A DNA stretch of 64,000 bases from Burkholderiales bacterium. Its GTDB lineage: Bacteria; Pseudomonadota; Gammaproteobacteria; Burkholderiales; Usitatibacteraceae. Of the stretch, positions 51,026 to 59,038 are shown piece by piece (the stretch's first letter is position 1; every line of letters begins with the position of its first letter). Location of the stretch: the NCBI GenBank assembly GCA_025360815.1, contig JANYBL010000124.1:36294-100293 (forward strand), in the 5' to 3' direction. The position numbers were made by a program, and so were the translations under genes. Below the pieces are notes generated by a model, which was not told where the DNA came from, ran no database searches, and worked only from the letters and a program-made list of their open reading frames with translations.

Positions 51026-51717
51026 GCGTCGTTTTGTAGCTTGCAGTAGATTCCGGAGATATTTTGCGTTTTACCATTTTACGCAACTATAGGGTGCAAC
51101 TAGAAGTCGTATGGCAGACCGCACAGCAGCCAGTCGTTTCACAACTGAACGTGGCGATACCAATAATACGGGCAGTGATTGCGAAGCGAGGATCGCGTTA
51201 TAGTCAGCAAAATGGTACGGGCCCGTTACTGAGTTAACCATCGCTGCCGCTAAACACGAGTACTGGCGTGGCGTTTGGGGTGGTGTGCTATTCAATTGGG
51301 CGTATTTTGTGACTGTTTCTGCGACCTTTTTTCTGAGCGTGCTCCGTTGTTATGCCCGCTCGCAGTGCCGCTACTTTTTGTTGGGGCGTACCGCGATTGC
51401 CGCTACTTTGTTATAGTTCGGCAACGATTTTCTCGAGCGGCATCTGCGGTCAGCTTTTCCGACGATGCATGCTTTAAAAATCACTCCTGCTTTGACTCTT
51501 GCCGTCACTTCTGCGATCGCTGCTGACATTTCATCGATTGCCCTATTGATGCGTCCGCTCTTGCTATTTGCGCCGTATTTGTTGATAGCGTTATCGCGAA
51601 GGCAGGCAAGCCGGTTGTTGAGATTTTTCAGCGCAGTCAGCGGCAAGCCGCAATTCTTCTGCATCCATAAAACCAATTGATCCCAACCAAGTGAACTGCT
51701 GCAATCTCTGACTCCCC
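51026..51717. other. Gap of about 690 bases without a supported gene
   Basis: Open frames here are short and overlap each other on both strands. The least unlikely is a minus-strand frame (51371-51664 from an internal ATG) with a charged helical product, opposite a hydrophobic plus-strand frame (51465-51680). Neither has a ribosome site or a recognisable motif. Decayed coding sequence is possible. Confidence 0.3.
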
Positions 51718-52755
51718 ATGGCAAATAGAATCATCACGCTGGCAAAACGCCTCACCAAACCCTATATTGCGCTAGTGGCGTTCATCATTGCGATCATCTC
51801 CCTTGGCTACGCGACCGGGCCGGAATATCATTGGTCGATTGCTTATTTGCAATACGTTCCGTATTACCTTTTTTGTGCGCCGGCGCTGGTTGCGGTCTTG
51901 CTATCGTTTGGCTGTTCGCGTCGATGGCGAATCGCCTCGATCATCTCGCTGGGATTGGTTCTCACGGTCATCATGGGGCTTGCCATGGGCTGGCCTGATG
52001 ATGGCGCTGAGCGCATTCGTGTCATGACGTTTAACGTCAAGGACTACATCACGATTAATCAAAACGAGGGGCTTGATACGATCATTAAAGAAGTGAATTT
52101 GCATGATCCTGATGTTCTCGTGCTTCAAGATGCGGTAAAAATTAACGCGCGTTGGGAAGAAAAATCGCCCGCGGTGTTGCCGCTTTTTGCCGATAAAAAT
52201 GTTTATACCTTCGGCCAGTACGCCGTCATCAGCCGCTACCCGCTCAAGGATTGCGGCAAAGGCTCAATTTCGTTCCTCCGTGAGACTCACACCTATGTGC
52301 ATTGTGTGGTGCTGACAGGGTACACGCAGATCGATTTATATACCGCGCACCTGCTTACGCCGCGGGACGGACTGAATGCGGTTCGCCATGAAAACCTAGG
52401 CGCGATCTCGACTTGGCAGGAGAACATTGATGACCGGATGACGCAGGCGCAGAGTTTGGCCGTCGACCTGCAAAAAAGCAGACGGCCCATTATTTTAGCA
52501 GGCGACTTTAATGCGCCGGATCAATCGCTGGTGTTGCGCACCCTCATGCATAACCGCCTTCGCGATGCATATGCAAGCGCCGGTCTTGGCTATGGCTATA
52601 CTTATGGGCAATCGTTCAGACCCGGCATCTCGTTTCTCAGGATCGACCATATTTTGGTTGATCCCAGTATCGGCGTGGCCCGCTGCTATGAAGGCAGCAA
52701 AGAAGTGTCACCACACCGTCCAGTTATTGCCGATTTATTATTGAGACGGCACTAA
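51718..52755 (+). CDS. Membrane-anchored endonuclease/exonuclease/phosphatase family protein
   Basis: The 345-residue protein has three N-terminal membrane helices (residues 17-35, 40-65, 72-92), then an EEP catalytic domain of about 240 residues. Active-site motifs are RVMTFNVKDY, DPDVLVLQDA, SRYPL, LYTAHLLTP, ILAGDFNAPDQS, FLRIDHILVD and, at the end, SPHRPVIADL. Asn, Glu-equivalent, Asp and His residues typical of the fold are present. In the second motif, Gln-Asp replaces the usual Gln-Glu. Homologues act on nucleic acids or phospholipid headgroups; the membrane anchor points to a lipid or envelope substrate. Confidence 0.85.
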   Translation: MANRIITLAKRLTKPYIALVAFIIAIISLGYATGPEYHWSIAYLQYVPYYLFCAPALVAVLLSFGCSRRWRIASIISLGLVLTVIMGLAMGWPDDGAERIRVMTFNVKDYITINQNEGLDTIIKEVNLHDPDVLVLQDAVKINARWEEKSPAVLPLFADKNVYTFGQYAVISRYPLKDCGKGSISFLRETHTYVHCVVLTGYTQIDLYTAHLLTPRDGLNAVRHENLGAISTWQENIDDRMTQAQSLAVDLQKSRRPIILAGDFNAPDQSLVLRTLMHNRLRDAYASAGLGYGYTYGQSFRPGISFLRIDHILVDPSIGVARCYEGSKEVSPHRPVIADLLLRRH

Positions 52756-52771
52756 CTATTAAGCAGGCGGA

Positions 52772-53230
52772 CTAATTATCGCCAGCCGCACCCAGCATCG
52801 GTGCGATAAACGCGAAGAAGAAGCCGACCGCAAAAATCGCGACGGAAAAAATATATATCCAGCGCGATATTTTTCGCGCACGTATACAGGCGATCGCGAG
52901 CGCCGGATCAGCCGGGCAGGGCAGGCCCTTGGCACGCCATTGCAGCAATCCCGCGATCAAGAGCATCAAGCCTGCAACCGCAAACAAACCGAGCTTGTGC
53001 TCAGACAACCAAACCAATTGGGGGAAATTGGTGATGAGCCCCGCCATCGCAGCGCCCGCACCAATGCTCACCAACAGTGCTGGCAGGGCGCAACATAGCA
53101 GCGTGCCGCCGCTCGTGAACAGCGATAAAAACGAGACAGCAAGGTTTTGTTTTAGCCCGCTATCAATGCCACCGATTTCCATTCCAATTGTTGGTTGGCG
53201 CCATGAGGCGGATTTGCGGTCGGCGCTCAT
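52772..53230 (-). CDS. MerT-like metal ion transporter
   Basis: This 152-residue inner-membrane protein has four predicted helices. The first carries the vicinal cysteines TLLCCALPALL, as in MerT, which passes mercury from the periplasmic MerP across the membrane. A second Cys pair in LPCPADPALAIACIR lies in the loop before the last helix. The gene overlaps the upstream HMA-domain gene by four bases (ATGA), so the two are translationally coupled like merP and merT. No merR or merA is present, so mercury need not be the substrate; copper or another soft metal is equally possible. Confidence 0.75.
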   Translation of the reverse strand: MSADRKSASWRQPTIGMEIGGIDSGLKQNLAVSFLSLFTSGGTLLCCALPALLVSIGAGAAMAGLITNFPQLVWLSEHKLGLFAVAGLMLLIAGLLQWRAKGLPCPADPALAIACIRARKISRWIYIFSVAIFAVGFFFAFIAPMLGAAGDN

Positions 53231-53592
53231 TCGTTTGCCTTTACTTTGCTGGCTTTGATTTTTGCTTTTAGTGCGTCGAATGAATCATCAAGTCGGGTGA
53301 TGCCGCGTACCGCGTAGCCAGCGTCGGTGATTTCACTTCTGATTTTTTCATCCGTGATGTCTTGGCCGTCTTTTAGCGAGAGCGCAACGACTTTCTTTTC
53401 CAAACTGACAAACACTTTATCCGTTGCGACTTGCGCCTTCATTTTTTTCTCAATACCCTGTGCGCAAAACGCACAGACTAAACCATCGACATCAATCCGC
53501 AGCGTTTGTTGCGCAGCGTGGAGGCTTGTTGAACCAAAGGCAGATACAAAAACCGCAAAAAAGGTGGCCGTAACGATCGAAAGATTTTTCAT
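53227..53592 (-). CDS. Periplasmic heavy-metal-binding protein (HMA domain, MerP-like)
   Basis: This 121-residue protein has a signal peptide (MKNLSIVTATFFAVFVSAFG to about AA-28) and one heavy-metal-associated domain. Its metal site is CAFC in VDGLVCAFCAQGIEK (residues 34-48); the usual GMTCxxC is here GLVCAFC. The beta-alpha-beta pattern follows (VFVSLEKKVVALSLKDG, ITDEKIRSEITDAGYAV). A charged helical tail of about 25 residues ends the protein. AAGGAA precedes the ATG. It lies between a beta-rich secreted protein and the MerT-like carrier. Confidence 0.85.
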   Translation of the reverse strand: MKNLSIVTATFFAVFVSAFGSTSLHAAQQTLRIDVDGLVCAFCAQGIEKKMKAQVATDKVFVSLEKKVVALSLKDGQDITDEKIRSEITDAGYAVRGITRLDDSFDALKAKIKASKVKANE

Positions 53593-53612
53593 GATGAGTT
53601 CCTTAAAATAAA

Positions 53613-54335
53613 TTAGTAATTAAACATAAACATGAGCTGCGATTTATGCTCTTGATTGATGCCGATCTCGACCCAAAGCGGCCCCTTAAATAGCCGCAGT
53701 ATGGCGGTTTTCTCAATGCGAGGCGTAGCGCCTTCAGACTCACGCAGGCCGCCCGTATAATGACGTGCTTGCAACACAAACCATGTGGCTAAAATATCGT
53801 AGTCATGCTCGTAGGGTGCAAGCCCAAGCTGTAACGTATCGATGCGGTGGGTAAATTTGCTGCTGGAGTAGCCATCAGTCTTGAACGATGCGTACACCCG
53901 TCGCGTTTCATAGTCGCCTTGCGCACCCCAACGCGTAACTGCGGTGTTTCCCTGAAAATCACCATAGCCAACCCCCGTTTTTACGGTGCTTTTTGCGAAA
54001 CCAAGGCCGCTCCAGGCGAAGATGTTTGCCTGCGCGTCTTCCATGTTCCAGCGTTTCACCAAATAGCTCGCTTGCAGATAGGTGATCTCGCGCTGAATTT
54101 TTTTATCGTCACTGGTGAGTTGTATAAACCCCGGCCCAACCGACCACCAATATTTCGGCGCATAGAACACCTGCGTCTCAAGCATGTTGGTATTGCGTTC
54201 ATGCATAACGGTAGTGCCATCAGAGAAGGCAATCGGCTTGGCATTTACAGTTGCGGCAGGGAGCAAAAAAAGCAGCCCGAGCGCAGACGTTAATACCGTT
54301 TTTAATGCGGGATGCGGAACAAAATAATTAGGCAT
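53613..54335 (-). CDS. Secreted beta-rich protein of metal operon, unknown family
   Basis: This 240-residue protein has a signal peptide ending near NAKP (residue 34). The mature part alternates aromatic and polar residues (YAPKYWWSVGPGFIQL, REITYLQASYLVKRWN, ANIFAWSGLGFAK, RRVYASFKTDGYSSSKF) and ends in an aromatic-rich LMFMFNY, the pattern of outer-membrane beta-barrels. I do not recognise the family. A strong GGAGGG site precedes the ATG, and the HMA gene follows 20 bases later. By context it may help bring metal across or to the outer membrane. Confidence 0.75.
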   Translation of the reverse strand: MPNYFVPHPALKTVLTSALGLLFLLPAATVNAKPIAFSDGTTVMHERNTNMLETQVFYAPKYWWSVGPGFIQLTSDDKKIQREITYLQASYLVKRWNMEDAQANIFAWSGLGFAKSTVKTGVGYGDFQGNTAVTRWGAQGDYETRRVYASFKTDGYSSSKFTHRIDTLQLGLAPYEHDYDILATWFVLQARHYTGGLRESEGATPRIEKTAILRLFKGPLWVEIGINQEHKSQLMFMFNY

Positions 54336-54392
54336 GGTGCCCTCCGTAAAAAGTTAAAGCATGGCGAATCCCATGCTTCGGAGGAGCAAAAA

Positions 54393-54845
54393 TTAAATGC
54401 GCAATTGCCCAAACGCCAGTATCGGCGGGGGGTTTGTGGGGCGCTGTAAGTCGACAGTGGCAATAAAAGTAAATGCTGCCGGGCCGTCGCGAGCGATAAT
54501 TGTCGCCGCCGCCAACGTAATTTCATACGCGGGAATAAATTGAATGGGCGCTCTAAAATCGGCATCGCCAACGATGCGGTGATCAGCGGTGCAATGCTGT
54601 TGGCAGAGCGCCGAACTGTCTTGCGAACCGCAAGATGATTGGCATGATGGCAGCAACGCTAAATCGACGCCATCAGCCACCGCCGCGTCGTTTGCAGTAT
54701 CTACTTGGGCCGTGTGCGCCATCGCCATCATCACCGGGCATGGGTGCGCCGCCACTGCCATTTGCGTGACGAGCAGGCTCACGAGACTCATTAGGGCAAT
54801 GAAAGTCGTAAAGCTTCGATGAATGTATTTAGCGACGTATTTCAT
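54393..54845 (-). CDS. Cys/His/Met-rich exported protein of metal operon
   Basis: This 150-residue protein has an N-terminal hydrophobic signal (FTTFIALMSLVSLLVTQMAVA). A short region holds likely metal ligands: HPCPVMMAMAH (34-44) and SCQSSCGSQDSSALCQQHC (67-85), with five cysteines, two of them as CxxxC. The last third is bland and ends PPPILAFGQLRI. Such proteins accompany copper-handling genes in betaproteobacteria. It is the first gene of the leftward four-gene run; TACACT 30 bases upstream could be its -10 box. Confidence 0.7.
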   Translation of the reverse strand: MKYVAKYIHRSFTTFIALMSLVSLLVTQMAVAAHPCPVMMAMAHTAQVDTANDAAVADGVDLALLPSCQSSCGSQDSSALCQQHCTADHRIVGDADFRAPIQFIPAYEITLAAATIIARDGPAAFTFIATVDLQRPTNPPPILAFGQLRI

Positions 54846-55140
54846 AACAAATAGTGTACATCATTTGAAATCTGCTTAATGCATCGGAAATCGATCTAGT
54901 GAGATTGAGAATGCTGGAAATAGTTCAGTTAACGCCGCTCGGGCAGGGTTCTGGTGTGGCACAATTTAATCACTCAGGCGCATTCAGAACACAATTAGCA
55001 GGGCGGTGGCATCCGCGAAAATCTACCGACGCGAGCTTGATAGCAGCTGAAAATAACCAAGCAAAATTAAAAACGCAAGAACGTGCAAGGAAGCGCAAGA
55101 ACGCGCAAGAACGCGAAAGATAATAGGATAAAAATTTAAC
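54846..55140. other. Divergent gap with simple repeats
   Basis: No gene is seen. Near 55074-55120, units of the form cgcaagaa recur four to five times with small changes, just before the carboxypeptidase start. The region must hold promoters for the metal operon (leftward) and the carboxypeptidase (rightward). Confidence 0.4.
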
Positions 55141-56886
55141 ATGAATGTGCACTTCAACCGCTTCTACCGCTATGTCGAATTCTCGCAACTCCTCCACGAT
55201 TACGTGAATGCATTCCCCGAATTGCTCAGTATTGAAAGTATCGGCAAAAGCTATGAGGGCCGCGATATTTGGGTGGTCACCGCAACGAATCAAAAATCTG
55301 GTGTGGCCGCTGAAAAACCTGCGTATTGGGTCGATGCAAATATCCATGCCAGCGAATTGGCCGGTGGCGCAGCGACGCTTTATTTGATCGACACGCTGAC
55401 CAAACATTACGGTAAACGTGACGACATTACCCGTTGTCTAGACACCCGCGCATTCTATATCTGTCCGCGAATGAACCCTGATGGTGCGGAGTGGGCGATG
55501 CGCCCCATTGAGGAAGGTGGCCCCAAAATTATCCGTTCTGGCACGCGGCCCTATCCGTTTGACGAGGAGGCGATTGAAGGTCTGGACATCGGCGATGTGG
55601 ACGGTGATGGCCGCATTTTATCAATGCGCGTCCCCGATCAAAACGGTAACTGGAAATGTCACGAAACCGAACCGCGTCTGATGGTGCCGCGCGAACCGAC
55701 TGAATACGGCGGCACGTATTTCCGGATGCTGCCTGAGGGAAGCTTGCGCGATTACGACGGCTATACCGTGAAGGTCAACAAGGATAAACAGGGCTTGGAC
55801 TTGAATCGTAATTTCCCTTCGGGGTGGCGACAAGAGTTTGAACAGCCTGGTGCGGGGCCGTATCCCGCATCCGAACCTGAGGTGCGCTCGGTGGTCCACT
55901 TCATTACCCATCACCCGAACATTACCGGCGGCACGTCATTTCATACCTGGAGCGGTGTGTTGCTCCGGCCGTCAGCATCATCGCCCGATGAGGATCTGCC
56001 AGCTGAGGATCTTTGGGCTTACAAAAAGCAGGGCGCGATGGGCGAAAAACTCACCGGGTATCCGGCGATCAGTATTTATCACGAGTTTCGCTATCACCCG
56101 AAAGACGTCATCAGTGGTGCGTTCGATTGGATTTATGAGCATCTTGGTTTGTATGAATGGACCATTGAAATTTGGTGCCCGATGCGCGAAGCGGGCGTTA
56201 CCGATTACAAATATATTGATTGGTTCCGCGATCATCCGGTGGCAGATGATTTGAAAATGCTCGCTTGGGCCGACAAAGAATTGGCAGGACGCGGTTACGT
56301 TGAATGGAAAAAATTTAACCATCCCCAATTGGGCGAAATCGAAATCGGCGGATGGGACAAAATTTACGCATTTCGCAACCCGCCACCGCATTTGTTGGAG
56401 CGCGAGATTGCTAAGTTCCCCGATTGGTTAATCTACAACACGATGATCTCGCCAAAGCTTGAACTAGTCGATGTAAAAGCCAACAAGATTGCCGACGATA
56501 CCTACCGCATCACGTTGGCAGTCCAAAACACCGGCTATTTGCCCAGCTATGTCTCCAAGCGGGCGCAGGCCAACAAACAGAGCCGCGGCGTGGTTGCTGA
56601 AATCATACTGCCAGCGGCGAATGGCGCAAGCGCAGTATCGCTGGTGTCCGGCAAATCCCGCGTGATGATGGGGGAGCTCGAAGGCCGCGCCTACAAACAT
56701 ACGCTGATGAGCTTTTGGACCGATACCGCGCCAACAGCGGATCGCTGCGTTTGTGAATGGGTAGTGAAGGTCAATTTGGCTCACGCCACCAACGCGACTA
56801 ATGCACCAGCGCCCGCAATCGAAATCAACATTATTGCCAAACACGAAAAAGCCGGCGTGGTGCGGGCAACAGTGAAGCTTGGCTAG
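55141..56886 (+). CDS. M14 family zinc carboxypeptidase
   Basis: This 581-residue metallocarboxypeptidase has the zinc-binding H-x2-E in VDANIHASELAGG (His69, Glu72). Next come the substrate-binding CPRMNPDGAEW and LDLNRNFPSGW, the third zinc ligand probably in SFHTWSG, and the catalytic glutamate in LYEWTIEIWCP. A C-terminal beta domain of about 150 residues follows (LELVDVKANKIADDTYRITL). There is no signal peptide, so the enzyme should be cytoplasmic. It cleaves C-terminal residues of peptides; the exact specificity is unknown. Confidence 0.9.
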   Translation: MNVHFNRFYRYVEFSQLLHDYVNAFPELLSIESIGKSYEGRDIWVVTATNQKSGVAAEKPAYWVDANIHASELAGGAATLYLIDTLTKHYGKRDDITRCLDTRAFYICPRMNPDGAEWAMRPIEEGGPKIIRSGTRPYPFDEEAIEGLDIGDVDGDGRILSMRVPDQNGNWKCHETEPRLMVPREPTEYGGTYFRMLPEGSLRDYDGYTVKVNKDKQGLDLNRNFPSGWRQEFEQPGAGPYPASEPEVRSVVHFITHHPNITGGTSFHTWSGVLLRPSASSPDEDLPAEDLWAYKKQGAMGEKLTGYPAISIYHEFRYHPKDVISGAFDWIYEHLGLYEWTIEIWCPMREAGVTDYKYIDWFRDHPVADDLKMLAWADKELAGRGYVEWKKFNHPQLGEIEIGGWDKIYAFRNPPPHLLEREIAKFPDWLIYNTMISPKLELVDVKANKIADDTYRITLAVQNTGYLPSYVSKRAQANKQSRGVVAEIILPAANGASAVSLVSGKSRVMMGELEGRAYKHTLMSFWTDTAPTADRCVCEWVVKVNLAHATNATNAPAPAIEINIIAKHEKAGVVRATVKLG

Positions 56887-57276
56887 TCCTGCATCATCGC
56901 GCGTGGCGAATGGTTTGAGGTGAAGCGAGCGCGTTCTCGCGCCACCACCGCGCGGGCGCGGGCTGCAAACCGCCCGGGCGCGGGCTGCAAACCGCCCGGC
57001 GCGGACGAGGGCGTGATTAGGTTCAGAAACAGAATTCAAAAACAAGTTCAGAGGCGAGGTTCAGAAACAAACATGTAAGAGTCTAGGTGTAAAAATTCAA
57101 TTGCAAGAATCGGGGTGCGCGAACGCCAACGCCAACGCAGGCAATGCAGTTGCGACACAACTATTAACAAACCAGTAACGAAAGTTGTTAAAAGTTAGCC
57201 CACAATTGAATTTGGGTTGTCGTGATGCCCAATCTTGCTGCCAACTATTTCGTTAATCGTGGTTCTGACTGGCTTC
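56887..57276. other. Repeat-bearing gap after carboxypeptidase gene
   Basis: No gene is seen. It contains the 22-bp tandem duplication at 56954-56997, then short direct repeats of the type gttcagaaacaa at about 57020-57070 and gaacgccaacgccaacgc near 57117. Confidence 0.4.
56954..56997 (+). repeat. Two perfect 22-bp GC-rich tandem repeats
   Basis: Each unit starts gggcgcggg and ends aaaccgccc and can fold on itself (gggcg / cgccc type). A partial third copy follows. They might act in rho-dependent or hairpin termination of the carboxypeptidase transcript. Confidence 0.85.
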
Positions 57277-57681
57277 ATGCCTTACACCTTTCACCTCTAT
57301 CCCGAACGCGCACTTTTTCTGGTGACCTGCAAAGGCGTCATCACGGAAGATGATCTTTATGATTTTCGTGCCACAGTCTTGGCCGAGACGCGCCTTGAGA
57401 AAGCCACAAAGCGTTTATACGATGCGCGCCAAGTCACCGGTTTCACCTTCTCGTCTTTCACGCTCTGGCGAATGCTCTCCACCGGGCGCGCACCAGCCGA
57501 AACCCAACGCGCATTTGTGCTAACTCAGCCAAGTATCAATAATTTGTCGATTCGTCTCGCGCTCAAGCTATCCAGCAAGGGGCGGCATTCACGGGTCTAT
57601 TTCGATATGAATGAAGCGCTTAGCTGGCTGGGGTTGGCCCATGATGAGGTGTACCCGAATCATGTCGCGGCCTTGGCGTGA
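57277..57681 (+). CDS. Hypothetical protein, SpoIIAA/STAS-like pattern
   Basis: A 134-residue soluble protein starts MPYTFHLYPERALFLVTCKGVITEDDLYDFR, with a middle LYDARQVTGFTFSSFTLWRM and an end RHSRVYFDMNEALSWLGL. The alternation of a beta strand, a 'G-V-I-T' turn and a helix, then a final 'DMNEALSWL' helix, resembles the SpoIIAA-like fold common in betaproteobacteria. This is a pattern match only. A frame extension to 57235 adds a hydrophobic start but no better ribosome site; the ATG at 57277 fits the expected domain start. It stands alone. Confidence 0.65.
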   Translation: MPYTFHLYPERALFLVTCKGVITEDDLYDFRATVLAETRLEKATKRLYDARQVTGFTFSSFTLWRMLSTGRAPAETQRAFVLTQPSINNLSIRLALKLSSKGRHSRVYFDMNEALSWLGLAHDEVYPNHVAALA

Positions 57682-58368
57682 ATCGTAGCCCAAAGAGCCG
57701 TTCAGTCATTCGGCCATGTGACGCAATAAATGTGGGTTTTCGATCAACCCCACCACGTTGCCAAACAACCCAACACTGTGCCCAACTGCCATTCTAGGCT
57801 TGTTAGTAGCGTCTAAGGTTTGCTTCGCCATGAGCGCTGGCAGTTGTCCTGCGGCCGCTGCAATTTACGCATCAGCAGCGCTTGCTTCGCACATTAATTG
57901 CCAACAGTCCGCCGTTGCTGCTCACTAAGGCGCTTAGTCGCAGGGCGAAAATTTGCGTTCGGTCGTCCGATTGAAACTTCATTTATGCTCAACCATGGTA
58001 GGGCGTCGAGATGTCTTTGGTTCCCAAGCGAGCGTTGGCGACAAACGTAAAATCAAGGTTTCAAGATGAGAATTCAATGAGGGCGCTGAAAAACAGGTTC
58101 ACAAATGCGAAAGCACTTGCTGGCAGCGATTTGCGGGCCATACCGATCTGAAAATTGCCCATGAACGATCAGCGCAATAATCAATAAAAAGCCATCGCTC
58201 CCGTGAAGTAAGATTTGGGTGCCTCGCCGATCAAAAAAATGTTTGAGGGGGCTTGAAAACGGGTTTGCAATTCTTATTTATGCGTTGGAGGTGCTCAAAC
58301 GAGGCCTCTATTAACCATTAACCATTGAGCATTAACCATATCGCTAATTTTCTTGAAGGGATATCACC
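57682..58368. other. Gap upstream of hsp20
   Basis: No gene is seen in about 690 bases. A possible promoter for hsp20 is cttgaaa (58252-58258), with ttatttat about 16 bases later. The left part resembles a heat-shock -35, but the right part does not match the heat-shock -10. Direct repeats attaacca occur three times at 58311-58340. Confidence 0.4.
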
Positions 58369-58821
58369 ATGCGTACATTTGATTTTGCCCCGCTGTATCG
58401 TTCTGCCATCGGTTTCGACCGTCTGGCTCAGTTGCTTGACGGCCAAAATGTTGATCCACAGCCGACATACCCGCCCTACAACATCGAACTGATCGACGAC
58501 GACAAATACCTAATTACGATGGCCGTCGCCGGCTTTGACCGCTCCGAGTTGGAACTAGAAGTCGAGCGCGATGCCTTGAAGATCACAGGTCGCAAACAGC
58601 GTGATGACCAAGCCAAAACCTATCTGCATCGAGGCATTGCCGCGCGCAATTTTGAGCATCGGTTTCAGATCGCCGACCATGTCAAGGTGGTTAGTGCCAA
58701 AGTGGCGTCCGGCCTGCTCAATATCGAGCTGGTTCGCGAAATTCCGGAGGCCATGAAGCCGCGCAAGATTAGCATTGACGGCGACAATAACGTCCAGCGT
58801 CTCGAGCGCCATGCGGCCTGA
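58369..58821 (+). CDS. ibpA: Small heat-shock protein, Hsp20/IbpA family
   Basis: This 150-residue alpha-crystallin-domain holdase keeps unfolding proteins soluble for DnaK and ClpB. It begins RTFDFAPLYRSAIGFDRLAQLL, as in IbpA. The alpha-crystallin domain runs from YNIELIDDDKYLITMAVAGF to VASGLLNIELVREIPE, and a tail PRKISID provides the I-x-I assembly motif. GAAGGG precedes the ATG. A terminator lies 40 bases after the stop, so it is a single-gene unit. Confidence 0.93.
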   Translation: MRTFDFAPLYRSAIGFDRLAQLLDGQNVDPQPTYPPYNIELIDDDKYLITMAVAGFDRSELELEVERDALKITGRKQRDDQAKTYLHRGIAARNFEHRFQIADHVKVVSAKVASGLLNIELVREIPEAMKPRKISIDGDNNVQRLERHAA

Positions 58822-58860
58822 GTAAGCGCATCGGCCACATAGGCTACCCAGTCTGGATCC

Positions 58861-58886
58861 AGCCGCCGGGGAAAGTCCCGGCGGCT
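58861..58886 (+). terminator. Terminator after hsp20
   Basis: The perfect 10-bp GC-rich stem agccgccggg / cccggcggct with a 6-base loop is followed by a loose T-rich stretch (cattctcattta). Confidence 0.75.
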
Positions 58887-59038
58887 CATTCTCATTTATT
58901 TCGTTTCTACGCCGTGTCGGGCGATGGTCGGAACGCCTTGCGAACTTTTCGACGCTGATTGCGCTCTATGCAAAAGGGTTAGGACCGCATCCCCGCACGC
59001 GGGAATTGGCATTGAACATCTTTTATCGAGGTGAAATT

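Noticed and set aside
51371..51724. Minus-strand frame of 117 codons upstream of the EEP gene
   Set aside because: The product is charged and helical and not impossible, but there is no ribosome site, no known family, and an equally long plus-strand frame overlaps it.
52772..53592. Mercury resistance (mer) operon
   Set aside because: MerP- and MerT-like proteins alone, without merR, merA or merB, do not establish mercury resistance; the neighbouring genes point to a different metal system.
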